A DNA stretch of 64,000 nucleotides. It comes from Stutzerimonas nitrititolerans. GTDB lineage: Bacteria; Pseudomonadota; Gammaproteobacteria; Pseudomonadales; Pseudomonadaceae. This document shows positions 20,820 through 30,410 of this stretch, piece after piece. Position 1 is the first letter of the stretch. Each line of letters opens with the position of its first letter. The stretch is taken from contig NZ_RFFL01000001.1 of NCBI RefSeq assembly GCF_003696285.1, positions 372,001 to 436,000 on the forward strand, read 5' to 3'. The position numbers and the translations under genes were made by a program. The notes under the pieces were generated by a model. The model made no database searches. It had not been told where the DNA came from and worked only from the letters and a program-made list of their open reading frames with translations.

Positions 20820-21194
20820 ATGAATGATGATGACCGGATGCTCGTTCCGCAGCCCTCGCCGGAGGCGCGGCGGTGGGCGATGTTCTGCCATTACTCGGCG
20901 TTCTTCTGGTTCCTGGTGCCGATGATCGGCAACGTGCTGGGCCCGCTGATCGTCTGGCAGTTGAAGAAGGACATTGACCCTTTCGTCGACCAGCAGGGCA
21001 AGGAGGCGCTCAACTTCCAGATCACCTTCAGCATCCTGCTGATGATCTGCGGTGTGCTGGCCTGGATTCTGATCGGCTTTCCGCTGATGGCTCTGATCAG
21101 CGCGGTGGCGCTGGTGCTGGTGGTGATCGCCGGCATCCGCGCCAACGAGGGCAAGCCTTATCGGTATCCGTTCTGCTGGCGGTTCGTGAAATAG
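20820..21194 (+). CDS. DUF4870 small membrane protein
   Basis: A 124-residue inner-membrane protein with three hydrophobic stretches (about residues 22-45, 65-85 and 88-106) and the DUF4870 pattern WAMFCHYSAFFWFLVP, FVDQQGKEALNFQITF and a C-terminal GKPYRYPF. Function unknown. It lies 16 bp after rph, probably in the same transcript. The ATG is preceded by GGGGGAGAA-type purine-rich sequence. Confidence 0.88.
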   Translation: MNDDDRMLVPQPSPEARRWAMFCHYSAFFWFLVPMIGNVLGPLIVWQLKKDIDPFVDQQGKEALNFQITFSILLMICGVLAWILIGFPLMALISAVALVLVVIAGIRANEGKPYRYPFCWRFVK

Positions 21195-21306
21195 GTTCCA
21201 GCTTCGACGCATAGCCTGGATGCGGCGCCTGGCAGACACGTTGCAGCTTGCAGCGTGCCGCTCGCGCCTTGTAGCCTTTGCCGTCTTTGTCTGCCAGCGA
21301 ACCCGA

Positions 21307-21924
21307 ATGACCAGCGAACAGCCCGCCATCCTCTATATCCATGGTCTCAACAGCTCCCCGCTTTCCCGGAAAGCCAGTCAGCTGAGTGCGGCGCTGGAGC
21401 GTATCGGCATGGCGGACAGGCTGCGTGTGCCGGCGCTGCATCACCATCCGCGCCAGGCTCTGGTCCAGCTCGAAGAGGCGCTCACCGAGCTCGGCCGGCC
21501 TTTGCTGGTCGGCAGTTCCCTGGGCGGCTACTATGCGACGCACCTTGCCGAACGCCACGGATTGAAGGCGTTGCTGATCAATCCCGCGGTGACGCCGCAT
21601 CATCGCTTCGACGGCTACCTCGGGCCGCAGACCAACCTCTACAGCGGCGAAGTCTGGGATCTCACCGAAGATCACGTCGTCGCCCTGGGCGAGCTGGAAG
21701 TGCCGCCGCCACAGGATACCGAGCGCTATCAGGTCTGGCTGCAGACCGGCGACGAAACGCTGGATTACCGTGACGCGGAAGCCTTCTACCGGGGCTGCGC
21801 GCTGCGCATCCAGGCCGGCGGTGATCATGGGTTCCAGGGCTTTGCCGAACGCCTGCCGGCGCTGCTGGCCTTCGCCGGTTTCGCTCCGGCGCTCTGGCTC
21901 GAGCAGGATTTTTCCGATTTATAA
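21307..21924 (+). CDS. YqiA/YcfP-family alpha/beta-hydrolase esterase
   Basis: A 205-residue hydrolase: LYIHGLNSSPLSRKA at the N-terminus, nucleophile elbow GSSLGGYYA at about residues 70-78, catalytic aspartate probably in QTGDETLDY, and histidine in GGDHGFQGF near residue 180. The family is best known from E. coli YqiA, which sits next to parE there too. It ends 18 bp before parE on the same strand. Start at 21307 gives the canonical short N-terminus. Confidence 0.9.
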   Translation: MTSEQPAILYIHGLNSSPLSRKASQLSAALERIGMADRLRVPALHHHPRQALVQLEEALTELGRPLLVGSSLGGYYATHLAERHGLKALLINPAVTPHHRFDGYLGPQTNLYSGEVWDLTEDHVVALGELEVPPPQDTERYQVWLQTGDETLDYRDAEAFYRGCALRIQAGGDHGFQGFAERLPALLAFAGFAPALWLEQDFSDL

Positions 21925-21942
21925 GGGCATCACGACACGCTC

Positions 21943-23829
21943 ATGTCTTATACCGCAGAAGCCATCGAAGTCCTCTCCGGCCTCGACCCGGTGCGCAAGC
22001 GCCCGGGCATGTACACCGACACCACGCGACCCAACCACCTGGCTCAGGAAGTCATCGACAACAGCGTCGACGAAGCCCTCGCCGGCCACGCGCGCTCGGT
22101 GCAGGTCATCCTGCATCAGGACAACTCGCTGGAAGTGGTCGACGATGGCCGCGGCATGCCCGTGGACATTCACCCCGAAGAGGGCGTGCCGGGCGTCGAG
22201 CTGATCCTCACCAAGCTGCACGCCGGTGGCAAGTTCTCCAACAAGAACTACCAGTTCTCCGGGGGTCTGCACGGGGTCGGCATTTCCGTAGTCAACGCCT
22301 TGTCGACCCAGGTGGTGGTGACCGTCAAGCGCGACGGCAACGAATACCGCATGCGCTTCGCCGATGGCTTCAAGGCCAGCGAGCTGGAAATCGTCGGCAG
22401 CGTCGGCAAGCGTAACACCGGCACCAGCGTGCATTTCTGGGCCGATCCGAAGTATTTCGATTCGCCGAAGTTCTCCATCAGCCGCCTCAAGCACGTGCTC
22501 AAGGCCAAGGCGGTGCTGTGCCCGGGGCTGAACGTCAGCTTCGAGGACAAGAACACCGGCGAGAAGGTCGAGTGGCATTACGAGGATGGCCTGCGCTCGT
22601 ACCTGGTCGATTCGGTCAGCGAGTTCCTGCGCCTGCCCGACGAGCCCTTCGTCGGCGCGCTGGCCGGCAATACCGAGGCCGTGGACTGGGCGCTGCTGTG
22701 GCTGCCCGAAGGCGGCGACGCGGTGCAGGAAAGCTACGTCAACCTGATTCCCACCGCACAGGGTGGTACCCACGTCAACGGCCTGCGCCAGGGGTTGCTG
22801 GATGCCATGCGCGAATTCTGCGAATTCCGCAGCCTGCTGCCGCGCGGAGTGAAGCTGGCGCCCGAGGACATCTGGGAGCGCATCGCCTTCGTCCTCTCGA
22901 TGAAGATGCAGGAGCCGCAGTTCTCCGGGCAGACCAAGGAGCGCCTGTCTTCGCGCGAGGCCGCGGCCTTCGTCGCGGGCGTGGTCAAGGATGCCTTCAG
23001 CCTCTGGCTCAACGCCAACCCCGAGCTGGGCCTGCAGCTGGCCGAACTGGCGATCAGCAATGCCGGGCGGCGGCTCAAGGCGAGCAAGAAGATCGAGCGC
23101 AAGAAGATCACCCAGGGCCCGGCGCTGCCCGGCAAGCTGGCCGATTGCGCCGGCCAGGACCCGGCGCGCGCCGAGCTGTTCCTGGTGGAGGGCGACTCCG
23201 CCGGCGGCTCGGCCAAGCAGGCGCGCGACAAGGAATTCCAGGCGATCCTGCCGTTGCGCGGCAAGATCCTCAATACCTGGGAAGTGGACGGCGGCGAGGT
23301 GCTGGCCAGCCAGGAAGTGCACAACATCGCCGTGGCCGTCGGGCTCGATCCCGGTTCCAGCGACCTGTCGCAGCTGCGTTACGGCAAGATCTGCATCCTC
23401 GCCGACGCCGACTCCGATGGTCTGCACATCGCCACGCTGCTGTGCGCGCTGTTCGTCCAGCACTTCCGCCCGCTGGTGGATGCCGGGCATGTGTACGTCG
23501 CTATGCCGCCGCTGTACCGCATCGACCTGGGCAAGGACATCTTTTACGCCCTCGACGAGGCCGAACGCGACGGCATTCTCGAGCGCCTGGTCGCCGAGAA
23601 GCGCCGTGGCAAGCCGCAGGTCACCCGCTTCAAGGGCCTCGGCGAGATGAACCCGCCGCAGCTGCGCGAAACCACCATGGACCCCAACACCCGCCGGCTG
23701 GTGCAGCTGACCCTGGACGACTTCGACGGCACCCGCGAGATCATGGACATGCTGCTGGCGAAGAAGCGCGCCGGCGATCGCAAGAGCTGGCTGGAATCCA
23801 AGGGCAACCTCGCCGAGGTATTGGTTTGA
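21943..23829 (+). CDS. parE: DNA topoisomerase IV subunit B
   Basis: A 628-residue ATPase subunit of topoisomerase IV, decatenating daughter chromosomes. Visible: GHKL ATP-binding region with VRKRPGMYTDTTRPNHLAQEVIDNSVDEA and GGLHGVGISVVNALS, the transducer, then the TOPRIM domain with LVEGDSAGGSAKQARD and LADADSDGLHI, and the C-terminal FKGLGEMNPPQL. Its stop overlaps the TTG start of the next gene. Part of a parE-esterase-retropepsin-parC run. Confidence 0.98.
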   Translation: MSYTAEAIEVLSGLDPVRKRPGMYTDTTRPNHLAQEVIDNSVDEALAGHARSVQVILHQDNSLEVVDDGRGMPVDIHPEEGVPGVELILTKLHAGGKFSNKNYQFSGGLHGVGISVVNALSTQVVVTVKRDGNEYRMRFADGFKASELEIVGSVGKRNTGTSVHFWADPKYFDSPKFSISRLKHVLKAKAVLCPGLNVSFEDKNTGEKVEWHYEDGLRSYLVDSVSEFLRLPDEPFVGALAGNTEAVDWALLWLPEGGDAVQESYVNLIPTAQGGTHVNGLRQGLLDAMREFCEFRSLLPRGVKLAPEDIWERIAFVLSMKMQEPQFSGQTKERLSSREAAAFVAGVVKDAFSLWLNANPELGLQLAELAISNAGRRLKASKKIERKKITQGPALPGKLADCAGQDPARAELFLVEGDSAGGSAKQARDKEFQAILPLRGKILNTWEVDGGEVLASQEVHNIAVAVGLDPGSSDLSQLRYGKICILADADSDGLHIATLLCALFVQHFRPLVDAGHVYVAMPPLYRIDLGKDIFYALDEAERDGILERLVAEKRRGKPQVTRFKGLGEMNPPQLRETTMDPNTRRLVQLTLDDFDGTREIMDMLLAKKRAGDRKSWLESKGNLAEVLV

Positions 23830-24815
23830 TCCGTCATGCGCTGGTTCTGCTGAGCCTGCTAAGCGGCGCCGCCTGGGCGCAGGAAGCGCCACCGACGCGC
23901 GAACTGGAGCTGCTCAGTGAGCATCCGGTGGAAGGCATGGCGGCCGGTAACCTGTCGGGCCTGGCCTGGTGCGGCGATGCGCTGTGGGCGGTGTCCGATC
24001 GCGAAGACGACCGGCTGTATCGGCTCGATGCCAGCGACAGCGTCTGGCAGGGCGAGGCCGAACACTTCGACGTGCCGCCTGCACCCAACACCGGCCTGCC
24101 CTGGGGTGTGCGTGTGCGCAGCGCCATCACCGGGCTGGTGCGCGGTGGCGAGATGGATTTCGAGGGCCTCAGCTGCGACAGCCTGGGTAATCGCTATCTG
24201 GCCAGTGAAGCGCATGCCGCCGTGCTCCGGGTAAGCCCGGCGGGAATGGCCGAGTGGCTGCCGTTGCCCGAGGCGCTGGTGCGCCAGGCGCGCGCCAGCG
24301 GCATGCTGCTGGATTTCAATGCGATGTTCGAAGGCATTGCCGTCGATCCCGAAGCCAACCGGCTCTGGCTGGCCGCCGAACGCGAGCGACGTGGCCTGCT
24401 GGTGATGCATCGCAACCAGAGCAGTTGGCAATGCACCGGCGGCTGCGTGCTGCTGGCCGAAGGCGGGCGCGAACTGCCGCCGCCGGCGCTCGGCGACCAG
24501 CCGTTGCCGCGGCGTTTTTCCGGGTTGGCCTATTTCAACGACAAGCTGTTCACTCTCGAGCCCAGTGCACATCAGGTCTGCCGCCGCAGCCTTGCCAGCG
24601 GCCAGGTCGAACGTTGCTGGTCCTATGCGGCCACGGCGCTCGCCGATGAACGTCGCTACGACACGCCATTCGGCAATGCCGAGGCGCTGTCGCTGGACGA
24701 GCAGGGCGCCTGGATCGGCGTCGACAACAATGCGCAGACCCGCCGCGACGGCGAGAAGCGGCCGATCGTCTGGCGCTTCGCCGCGCCCAAGGGCGGCTGG
24801 GGTGCGCGGCAGTGA
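23826..24815 (+). CDS. Exported esterase-like/phytase-like beta-propeller protein
   Basis: A 329-residue exported protein resembling the esterase-like activity of phytase family. A TTG start at 23826 overlaps the parE stop (TTGA) and gives a compact signal peptide MIRHALVLLSLLSGAAWAQ; no ATG fits as well. The mature part has beta-propeller features: NLSGLAWCGDALWAVSDREDDRLYRL, EMDFEGLSCDSLG, NAMFEGIAVDPEANRLWLAAE, and GNAEALSLDEQGAWIGVDNN. Several cysteines suggest disulfides in the periplasm. Overlaps the next gene by 4 bp. Substrate unknown. Confidence 0.82.
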   Translation: MIRHALVLLSLLSGAAWAQEAPPTRELELLSEHPVEGMAAGNLSGLAWCGDALWAVSDREDDRLYRLDASDSVWQGEAEHFDVPPAPNTGLPWGVRVRSAITGLVRGGEMDFEGLSCDSLGNRYLASEAHAAVLRVSPAGMAEWLPLPEALVRQARASGMLLDFNAMFEGIAVDPEANRLWLAAERERRGLLVMHRNQSSWQCTGGCVLLAEGGRELPPPALGDQPLPRRFSGLAYFNDKLFTLEPSAHQVCRRSLASGQVERCWSYAATALADERRYDTPFGNAEALSLDEQGAWIGVDNNAQTRRDGEKRPIVWRFAAPKGGWGARQ

Positions 24816-25339
24816 CCCAAACGGCGGGACGTCGCGCCGGCCGGGTCATGCTGGTGCTGGCCTGGGGGGCCGGCATCCTGCTGGCGACGCGCTTCTTCGC
24901 CGACTGGGAGGAGAGTCGCTACAACCCCAATCGGCAACCCGTCTCGGTGGTGCAGGGCGATCACATCGAGGTGCTGCTGGAGGGCAACGTCCAGGGGCAC
25001 TTCGTCGCCGACGGCCGAATCAACGGCAAACCGGTGACCTTCCTGCTGGACACCGGCGCCACCGACGTTGCCATTCCGGCTGAGCTGGCCGAAGAGCTGG
25101 GGCTGTCCCGCGGTGCGCCCGTGAACCTGCTGACCGCCAACGGCCAGACGACGGGCTTTCGCACGCGCCTGGAAAGCCTGGCTCTCGGCGAGATCGTCCT
25201 GCACGACGTGCGTGCCATCGTCGCCCCGGGCTTCGGCGGCGACCAGATACTGCTCGGCATGAGCGCCTTGAAACAACTCGAATTCACCCAGCGCGCCGGC
25301 ACCCTGGTGCTGCGCCAACACGCCACGGATCGACCATGA
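24812..25339 (+). CDS. Retropepsin-like aspartic protease (clan AA, TIGR02281 type)
   Basis: A 175-residue membrane-anchored protein: one N-terminal transmembrane segment (about residues 9-28), then a retroviral-type aspartic protease domain with the active-site motif [13 protein letters not shown] near residue 75 and a second conserved region [22 protein letters not shown] single D-T-G means it must act as a dimer. GTG start overlapping the preceding stop, and the parC ATG overlaps its own stop: tight translational coupling. The protease target is unknown. Confidence 0.88.
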   Translation: MTQTAGRRAGRVMLVLAWGAGILLATRFFADWEESRYNPNRQPVSVVQGDHIEVLLEGNVQGHFVADGRINGKPVTFLLDTGATDVAIPAELAEELGLSRGAPVNLLTANGQTTGFRTRLESLALGEIVLHDVRAIVAPGFGGDQILLGMSALKQLEFTQRAGTLVLRQHATDRP

Positions 25340-27591
25340 GCGAAATTCTCGACCTGAGCCTGGACGGCGTGGAGCGGCGCTCCCTCGCCGACTTCACCGA
25401 GCAGGCCTACCTCAACTATTCCATGTACGTGATCATGGACCGCGCGCTGCCGCACATCGGTGACGGTCTCAAGCCCGTGCAGCGGCGTATCGTCTACGCC
25501 ATGAGCGAGCTCGGCCTGAACGCCGATGCGAAACACAAGAAATCCGCACGGACCGTCGGCGACGTGCTCGGCAAGTTCCACCCCCACGGCGACTCGGCTT
25601 GCTACGAGGCCATGGTGCTGATGGCCCAGCCGTTCAGCTACCGCTACACCCTGGTCGACGGCCAGGGCAACTGGGGCGCTCCGGACGATCCCAAGTCCTT
25701 CGCCGCCATGCGTTACACCGAGGCGCGGCTGTCGCGCTATTCCGAGGTGCTGCTCTCCGAACTCGGCCAGGGCACGGTGGACTGGGTGCCGAACTTCGAC
25801 GGCACCCTCGACGAGCCGGCGACGCTGCCGGCGCGGCTGCCCAACCTCTTGTTGAACGGCACCACCGGTATCGCCGTGGGCATGGCCACCGACGTACCGC
25901 CGCACAACCTGCGCGAAGTCGCGGCCGCCTGCGTGCGCTTGCTGGATGAGCCCAAGGCCACCGTGGAGCAGCTCTGCGAGCACGTGCAGGGGCCTGACTT
26001 CCCCACCGAAGCGGAAATCGTCACGCCGCGGGCGGACTTGCTGAAAATCTACGAAACCGGCCGTGGCTCGGTGCGCATGCGCGCGGTCTATCGCGTGGAG
26101 GATGGCGACATCGTGGTCGCCGCGCTGCCGCATCAGGTCTCCGGCGCCAAGGTGCTGGAACAGATCGCGGCGCAGATGCAGGCCAAGAAGCTGCCGATGG
26201 TGGCCGACCTGCGCGACGAGTCCGATCACGAGAACCCGACCCGCATCGTTATCATCCCGCGTTCCAACCGGGTCAATGCCGACGAGCTGATGCAGCACCT
26301 GTTCGCCACCACCGACCTGGAGTCCAGCTACCGGGTCAACACCAACGTCATCGGCCTCGATGGCAAGCCGCAGGTGAAAAACCTGCGGGTACTGCTGTCC
26401 GAGTGGCTGACCTATCGCATCGGTACCGTGCGCCGCCGTCTGCAGTTCCGCCTGGACAAGGTGGAAAAGCGTCTGCACCTGTTGGAAGGCCTGCTGGTTG
26501 CCTTCCTCAACCTCGACGAGGTGATCCATATCATCCGCACCGAGGATCAGCCCAAGCCGGTGTTGATGGCGCGCTTCGAACTGTCCGAGCTGCAGGCCGA
26601 CTATATTCTCGATACCCGCCTGCGCCAGTTGGCGCGGCTGGAGGAGATGAAAATTCGCGGCGAGCAGGACGAGCTGGCCAAGGAGCGCGAAAAGCTGCTG
26701 GCGCTGCTTGGGAGCGACGCCAAGCTGAAGAAGCTGGTACGCAAGGAGTTGCTGGAAGACGCCGAGACCTACGGTGACGATCGCCGTTCGCCGATCGTCG
26801 CGCGGGCCGAGGCCAGGGCGCTGACGGAGAACGAGCTGCTGCCCTCCGAGCCGGTCACCGTGGTGATTTCCGAGAAGGGTTGGGCGCGCTGCGCCAAGGG
26901 TCACGACATCGACGCCACGGGGCTTTCCTACAAGGCGGGCGATGGCTTCAAGGCTGCTGCGCCGGGACGCTCGAACCAGTACGCGGTGTTCATCGATTCC
27001 ACCGGGCGCAGCTACTCGCTGGCGGCCCATTCGCTGCCCTCGGCGCGCGGCCAGGGCGAGCCGCTCACCGGTCGCCTGACGCCGCCGCCGGGCGCCAGTT
27101 TCGAATGCGTGCTGCTGCCCGAGGATGACGCGCTCTATGTGATCGCCTCGGATGCCGGCTACGGCTTCGTGGTCAAGGGCGAGGACCTGCAGGCCAAGAA
27201 CAAGGCCGGCAAGGCGCTGCTGTCGTTGCCGGCCGGTGCCAGGGTCATCGCGCCGCGCTCGCTCGACAGCCGTGACGAGGACTGGCTGGCGGCGGTGACC
27301 ACCGAGGGTCGCCTGCTGGTATTCCCGGTACGCGACCTGCCACAGCTGGGCAAGGGCAAGGGCAACAAGATCATCGGTATTCCCGGCGATCGAGTGGCCA
27401 GTCGCGAGGAATACCTGATCGATCTCGCCGTGTTGCCCGCCGGCGCGACCCTGATGCTGCAGGCCGGCAAGCGCACTCTGTCGCTTCGTGCCGATGACCT
27501 GGAGCACTACAAGGGCGAGCGCGGGCGGCGTGGAAACAAGCTGCCACGGGGATTCCAGCGTGTCGAAAGCCTTGTGGTAGAGCTCGGTTAA
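25336..27591 (+). CDS. parC: DNA topoisomerase IV subunit A
   Basis: A 751-residue cleavage subunit of topoisomerase IV. Catalytic tyrosine lies in [11 protein letters not shown] (about residue 123); the quinolone-determining region [13 protein letters not shown] (about residues 79-91) has the wild-type-like serine and acidic pattern reduced to S-A-C-Y-E. The C-terminal part holds beta-pinwheel blades for DNA wrapping. Full length. Overlaps the retropepsin gene by 4 bp; ParE is encoded 1.5 kb upstream in the same run. Confidence 0.98.
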   Translation: MSEILDLSLDGVERRSLADFTEQAYLNYSMYVIMDRALPHIGDGLKPVQRRIVYAMSELGLNADAKHKKSARTVGDVLGKFHPHGDSACYEAMVLMAQPFSYRYTLVDGQGNWGAPDDPKSFAAMRYTEARLSRYSEVLLSELGQGTVDWVPNFDGTLDEPATLPARLPNLLLNGTTGIAVGMATDVPPHNLREVAAACVRLLDEPKATVEQLCEHVQGPDFPTEAEIVTPRADLLKIYETGRGSVRMRAVYRVEDGDIVVAALPHQVSGAKVLEQIAAQMQAKKLPMVADLRDESDHENPTRIVIIPRSNRVNADELMQHLFATTDLESSYRVNTNVIGLDGKPQVKNLRVLLSEWLTYRIGTVRRRLQFRLDKVEKRLHLLEGLLVAFLNLDEVIHIIRTEDQPKPVLMARFELSELQADYILDTRLRQLARLEEMKIRGEQDELAKEREKLLALLGSDAKLKKLVRKELLEDAETYGDDRRSPIVARAEARALTENELLPSEPVTVVISEKGWARCAKGHDIDATGLSYKAGDGFKAAAPGRSNQYAVFIDSTGRSYSLAAHSLPSARGQGEPLTGRLTPPPGASFECVLLPEDDALYVIASDAGYGFVVKGEDLQAKNKAGKALLSLPAGARVIAPRSLDSRDEDWLAAVTTEGRLLVFPVRDLPQLGKGKGNKIIGIPGDRVASREEYLIDLAVLPAGATLMLQAGKRTLSLRADDLEHYKGERGRRGNKLPRGFQRVESLVVELG

Positions 27592-27938
27592 AGATTTCCG
27601 AATGTATCGACGCTGGTAACTGGAACGCGTTTCACGGAAGATGATCGCCCCTTTTGCTGCGTATCGCTCTGCCGGTTACCGCCGACCTGGCGTTTCACCG
27701 GCGTGTCGGTGCATGACACAGGGCTGAGAAGGCCTCGGTTGCGGTGTAAGTTCGCCAGGTATCGGTTGGGCACGTAAGTCCCTCTTCATTCACTGGGGAG
27801 GACAGGGAGAGAGGATGAGCTTTTCACTCTCCCCGAGGTGGGCGCCTCTCCATCGAGGGCGAAGGGAGATAGAATCCCCGCCGCCTGATTGAACGGCACT
27901 ACGCTTGCGGGCGGCCTGATCAGCTCTGCCAGGATGTT
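27592..27938. other. 347-bp gap after parC
   Basis: No gene or RNA recognised. It contains an inverted pair GGGAGAG (27805-27811) and CTCTCCC (27827-27833) in a purine/pyrimidine-rich patch that looks like a worn intergenic repeat, and a -10-like TAGAAT at 27870-27875 that may serve the following lipoprotein gene. Confidence 0.5.
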
Positions 27939-28637
27939 ATGAAGGTAATGACCAAGGTGTTGCGTTTTCCAACTGTTCTGCTGCTGGCCTGCTCCGCGCT
28001 GGCGGGCTGCGTCAGCCAGCCGGTTTCCATGTATCGCCTGGACAACGGTACGGTCGAAGTGCCCGAGCAGGTCGATGGTGCGGCCGTGCTGCTGGGCCCG
28101 GTGGTAATCGCCGACTATCTCCAGCGTGACGTGATTCTTCAGCGGCATGCCGATGGCAGCCTCGCCGAGGATGCTCAGGCGGTCTGGGCGGGCAATCTCG
28201 AGCAGAATGTCGACCAGTTGCTGCTGCGCCAGCTGGCCTCGCGTCTGGATACCCAGCGCCTGGAAATGAGCCCGGGCAGCAAGGGCTTCACTCCGGAAAT
28301 TCAGGTCGAGCTGGAAATCACCCGGCTCGACTCCGGCCCCGAGCATCCGGCGGTGCTGGAAGCCCAGTGGCGCCTGCTGGACAAGGACGGCAAGCGGCAG
28401 GGTGGTCGCCTGGTGCGGTTGCAGGAAGAACACCAGGGCAGCACGGCCGATCAGGTGCAGGCGCAGAGTGTGTTGCTGCAGCGTCTGAGCGAGATGTTGA
28501 GCGACGCGATCAAGCCGGTGCTGGCCAAGAATGCCGAAAAGAACCGCGTCGCCCGCTCGCCCAACAAGGCCGAGCAGACCCCGTCCCTTGCGCCGATCGA
28601 GGCGATCCGCACGGATATGGAAGTGTTCCGCTTCTGA
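27939..28637 (+). CDS. PqiC/YmbA-like outer-membrane lipoprotein
   Basis: A 232-residue lipoprotein: signal peptide ending in the lipobox LAGC (about residue 24), then a domain like the ABC-transport auxiliary component PqiC (MYRLDNG, VVIADYLQRDVILQR, AVWAGNLEQNVDQLLLRQLASRL). In other bacteria PqiC works with the MCE proteins PqiAB in lipid transport between membranes; no pqiAB genes are here, so this is a stand-alone copy. A C-terminal tail of about 40 residues, KNAEKNRVARSPNKAEQTP and onward, looks unstructured. Confidence 0.78.
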   Translation: MKVMTKVLRFPTVLLLACSALAGCVSQPVSMYRLDNGTVEVPEQVDGAAVLLGPVVIADYLQRDVILQRHADGSLAEDAQAVWAGNLEQNVDQLLLRQLASRLDTQRLEMSPGSKGFTPEIQVELEITRLDSGPEHPAVLEAQWRLLDKDGKRQGGRLVRLQEEHQGSTADQVQAQSVLLQRLSEMLSDAIKPVLAKNAEKNRVARSPNKAEQTPSLAPIEAIRTDMEVFRF

Positions 28638-28643
28638 GTGCTG

Positions 28644-28668
28644 AACGGCCACCGCAAGGGTGGCCGTT
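28644..28668. terminator. Hairpin terminator between convergent genes
   Basis: AACGGCCACC at 28644-28653 and GGTGGCCGTT at 28659-28668 form a perfect 10-bp stem with a 5-nt loop, 6 bp after the lipoprotein stop, followed by CTTGAC. It lies between convergent genes and may act in both directions. Confidence 0.7.
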
Positions 28669-28710
28669 CTTGACCGCTCGGGTCACTGTTTCAGCGAAAC
28701 CATCGATGCT

Positions 28711-30231
28711 TCAGCCGAGGCTGCGCAGCTCATGCATGCGGGCCAGCTGGCGCTCGAGGAGTGAGGGGTAGGGTTCGAGCAGGCGTTCGACGCAGCAGGC
28801 ACCCTCGGGGCTGGCGATCGGGCGAATACGTGCTCGCTGTCTGATCACTTCGTCCTCCCCGATGCCGCGCTCGACCAGCAACAGGTTGCGGCTGTGCAGC
28901 GACATCGCCAGCGCGGCCTGGGCAGGCTCGCTGAGCAGCAGGTCGCCCTGGCTGAGGTCGTAGAGCCCCTCGCCCTGGGTGAGCCCCAGCTGCAATTGCA
29001 GGGTGATGCCGCTGTCCGCCACCTCGATCTGCAGTGCATGACCCAGGGCGCGCATCAGTTCGCCACAGCACAGCGCGTGGGTCAGGTAGTTCTGCTCGTC
29101 GTCCTGGCTGTGGAACAGCATCAGGCTGCTGCCGTCGTTGAGGGTGTGCAGTTCCGCCTGATACAGCGTGGCGGCCTGCTGCAGGCAGTCGCGGTAGCGC
29201 CGCAGCAGTTCGGTCAGGCGCGTCCTCGGCAGTTGGCGAAGTTGCTCCTGGGCGCCAAGCTGGATGGCCAGGACCGCGCTTTTCGCCGAGGGCCTCGGCA
29301 GCGGCGCCGCAACCGCTGGCTGGTGCGGGCGCGGTTCATCAAAGCCGGGTTCGTTGTCGAACGGATCGAAATCGTCCTCTTCAGGCTCGTCCACCGATAA
29401 CGATTCGTACTGCTCGTTGTCTTCGGCAGGGGCGATATCCTCGTCCAGCTTCGAAGGGGGCACTGCGGACGCGGACAGTGGCTGCTCGGTGTAGTCATCG
29501 GCCAGGCTGTCATCGAACTCCAGCTCGGGCTCGGGTTCCTCGGGCACCAGTCGCGCCTGCAGCTGGCGCGCAAGATCGCCAATCTCGTCTTGGCGCTCGC
29601 TGCCGGGGGTCGGATTGTCCGGGTCGCGCAACCACAGGCGCAGTTGCATCAGCGGCAGGGACAGCTGCCGGCCCAGGCGCATGCTCAGCACCAGGGTAAG
29701 GGCCAGCAGGATCACGCTGAGCAGGCCCATGCTCTGTAGGCTGATGGTCATTGGCTGCTGGAACTGCTGCATGTCCAGGCTGATGCGCAGGTGCCCCGCG
29801 ATCACCTCCTGAAAACTGATCGGAGTCGAGAACAGCCCTTTGTCTTCGCCCAGCAGGCTCTGCGAAGGTGCCGAACCGGATTCGGCGATCACCCGGTTGT
29901 CGACGCTGTAGATCGCCGCATGGGCGACCAGCGGATTTTTCACCAGGTTGCTCAGCAGTACGTTGAGGCTGAGGATGTCGTTGGCCACCAGCAGGTCGGT
30001 AGCCGAAGCGGCAGTCTGCGCCATGAGGCTCTGGCCGAGCGCATCGGCCTGTTGCTCCATGGCGTGTTTGAACTGCATGCCCATCACCCAGGCGTAGATG
30101 ATCAGCGCCAGCGCCACCAGCAGCAGCGTATGCGCGACCACGCGCAGCGCCAGCGGGATACGACGCTGCCGCAGGGCACGATAGATCAGCAGGAAGAAAT
30201 TGTCTGGCTTGAGGGATGCGGGCCGGTTCAC
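28711..30231 (-). CDS. AhpA/YtjB-type two-TM membrane protein with degenerate cyclase-like C-terminus
   Basis: A 506-residue inner-membrane protein divergent from serB, the place of AhpA/YtjB (SMP) proteins. TM1 about residues 28-48, a periplasmic sensor-like region about 50-165, TM2 about 168-188, a HAMP-like stretch, a very acidic linker (about 225-300, rich in D/E/P), then a globular part (318-455). That part follows the layout of class III nucleotide cyclases: VLAIQLGA, a long helix, LHTLNDGSSLMLFH, and LQLQLGLTQGEG. The first metal-binding aspartate is missing, so catalysis is unlikely. The domain reading is my inference. Confidence 0.75.
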   Translation of the reverse strand: MNRPASLKPDNFFLLIYRALRQRRIPLALRVVAHTLLLVALALIIYAWVMGMQFKHAMEQQADALGQSLMAQTAASATDLLVANDILSLNVLLSNLVKNPLVAHAAIYSVDNRVIAESGSAPSQSLLGEDKGLFSTPISFQEVIAGHLRISLDMQQFQQPMTISLQSMGLLSVILLALTLVLSMRLGRQLSLPLMQLRLWLRDPDNPTPGSERQDEIGDLARQLQARLVPEEPEPELEFDDSLADDYTEQPLSASAVPPSKLDEDIAPAEDNEQYESLSVDEPEEDDFDPFDNEPGFDEPRPHQPAVAAPLPRPSAKSAVLAIQLGAQEQLRQLPRTRLTELLRRYRDCLQQAATLYQAELHTLNDGSSLMLFHSQDDEQNYLTHALCCGELMRALGHALQIEVADSGITLQLQLGLTQGEGLYDLSQGDLLLSEPAQAALAMSLHSRNLLLVERGIGEDEVIRQRARIRPIASPEGACCVERLLEPYPSLLERQLARMHELRSLG

Positions 30232-30410
30232 AGAGCGCGGCTCTTCTCGTCAGGGAAAGTGCCGCAGTATACGGAAAGCGCAGGAGGGGCTGAAGGTCTG
30301 CGAGTCACTCCTGACGAACAGCAGCTGACTTAGGAGCTGCCGCCCACGAAACGGCAACCGGCTCTGGGCTGTTGTAGAATGCCCACCTTCTTTGCCATGG
30401 GAGCTGCGCC

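Noticed and set aside
24961-27507. Very long open frame opposite the retropepsin gene and parC on the minus strand
   Set aside because: It mirrors the codon structure of parC in high-GC DNA, has no recognisable domain and no ribosome-binding site; such antisense frames are expected here.
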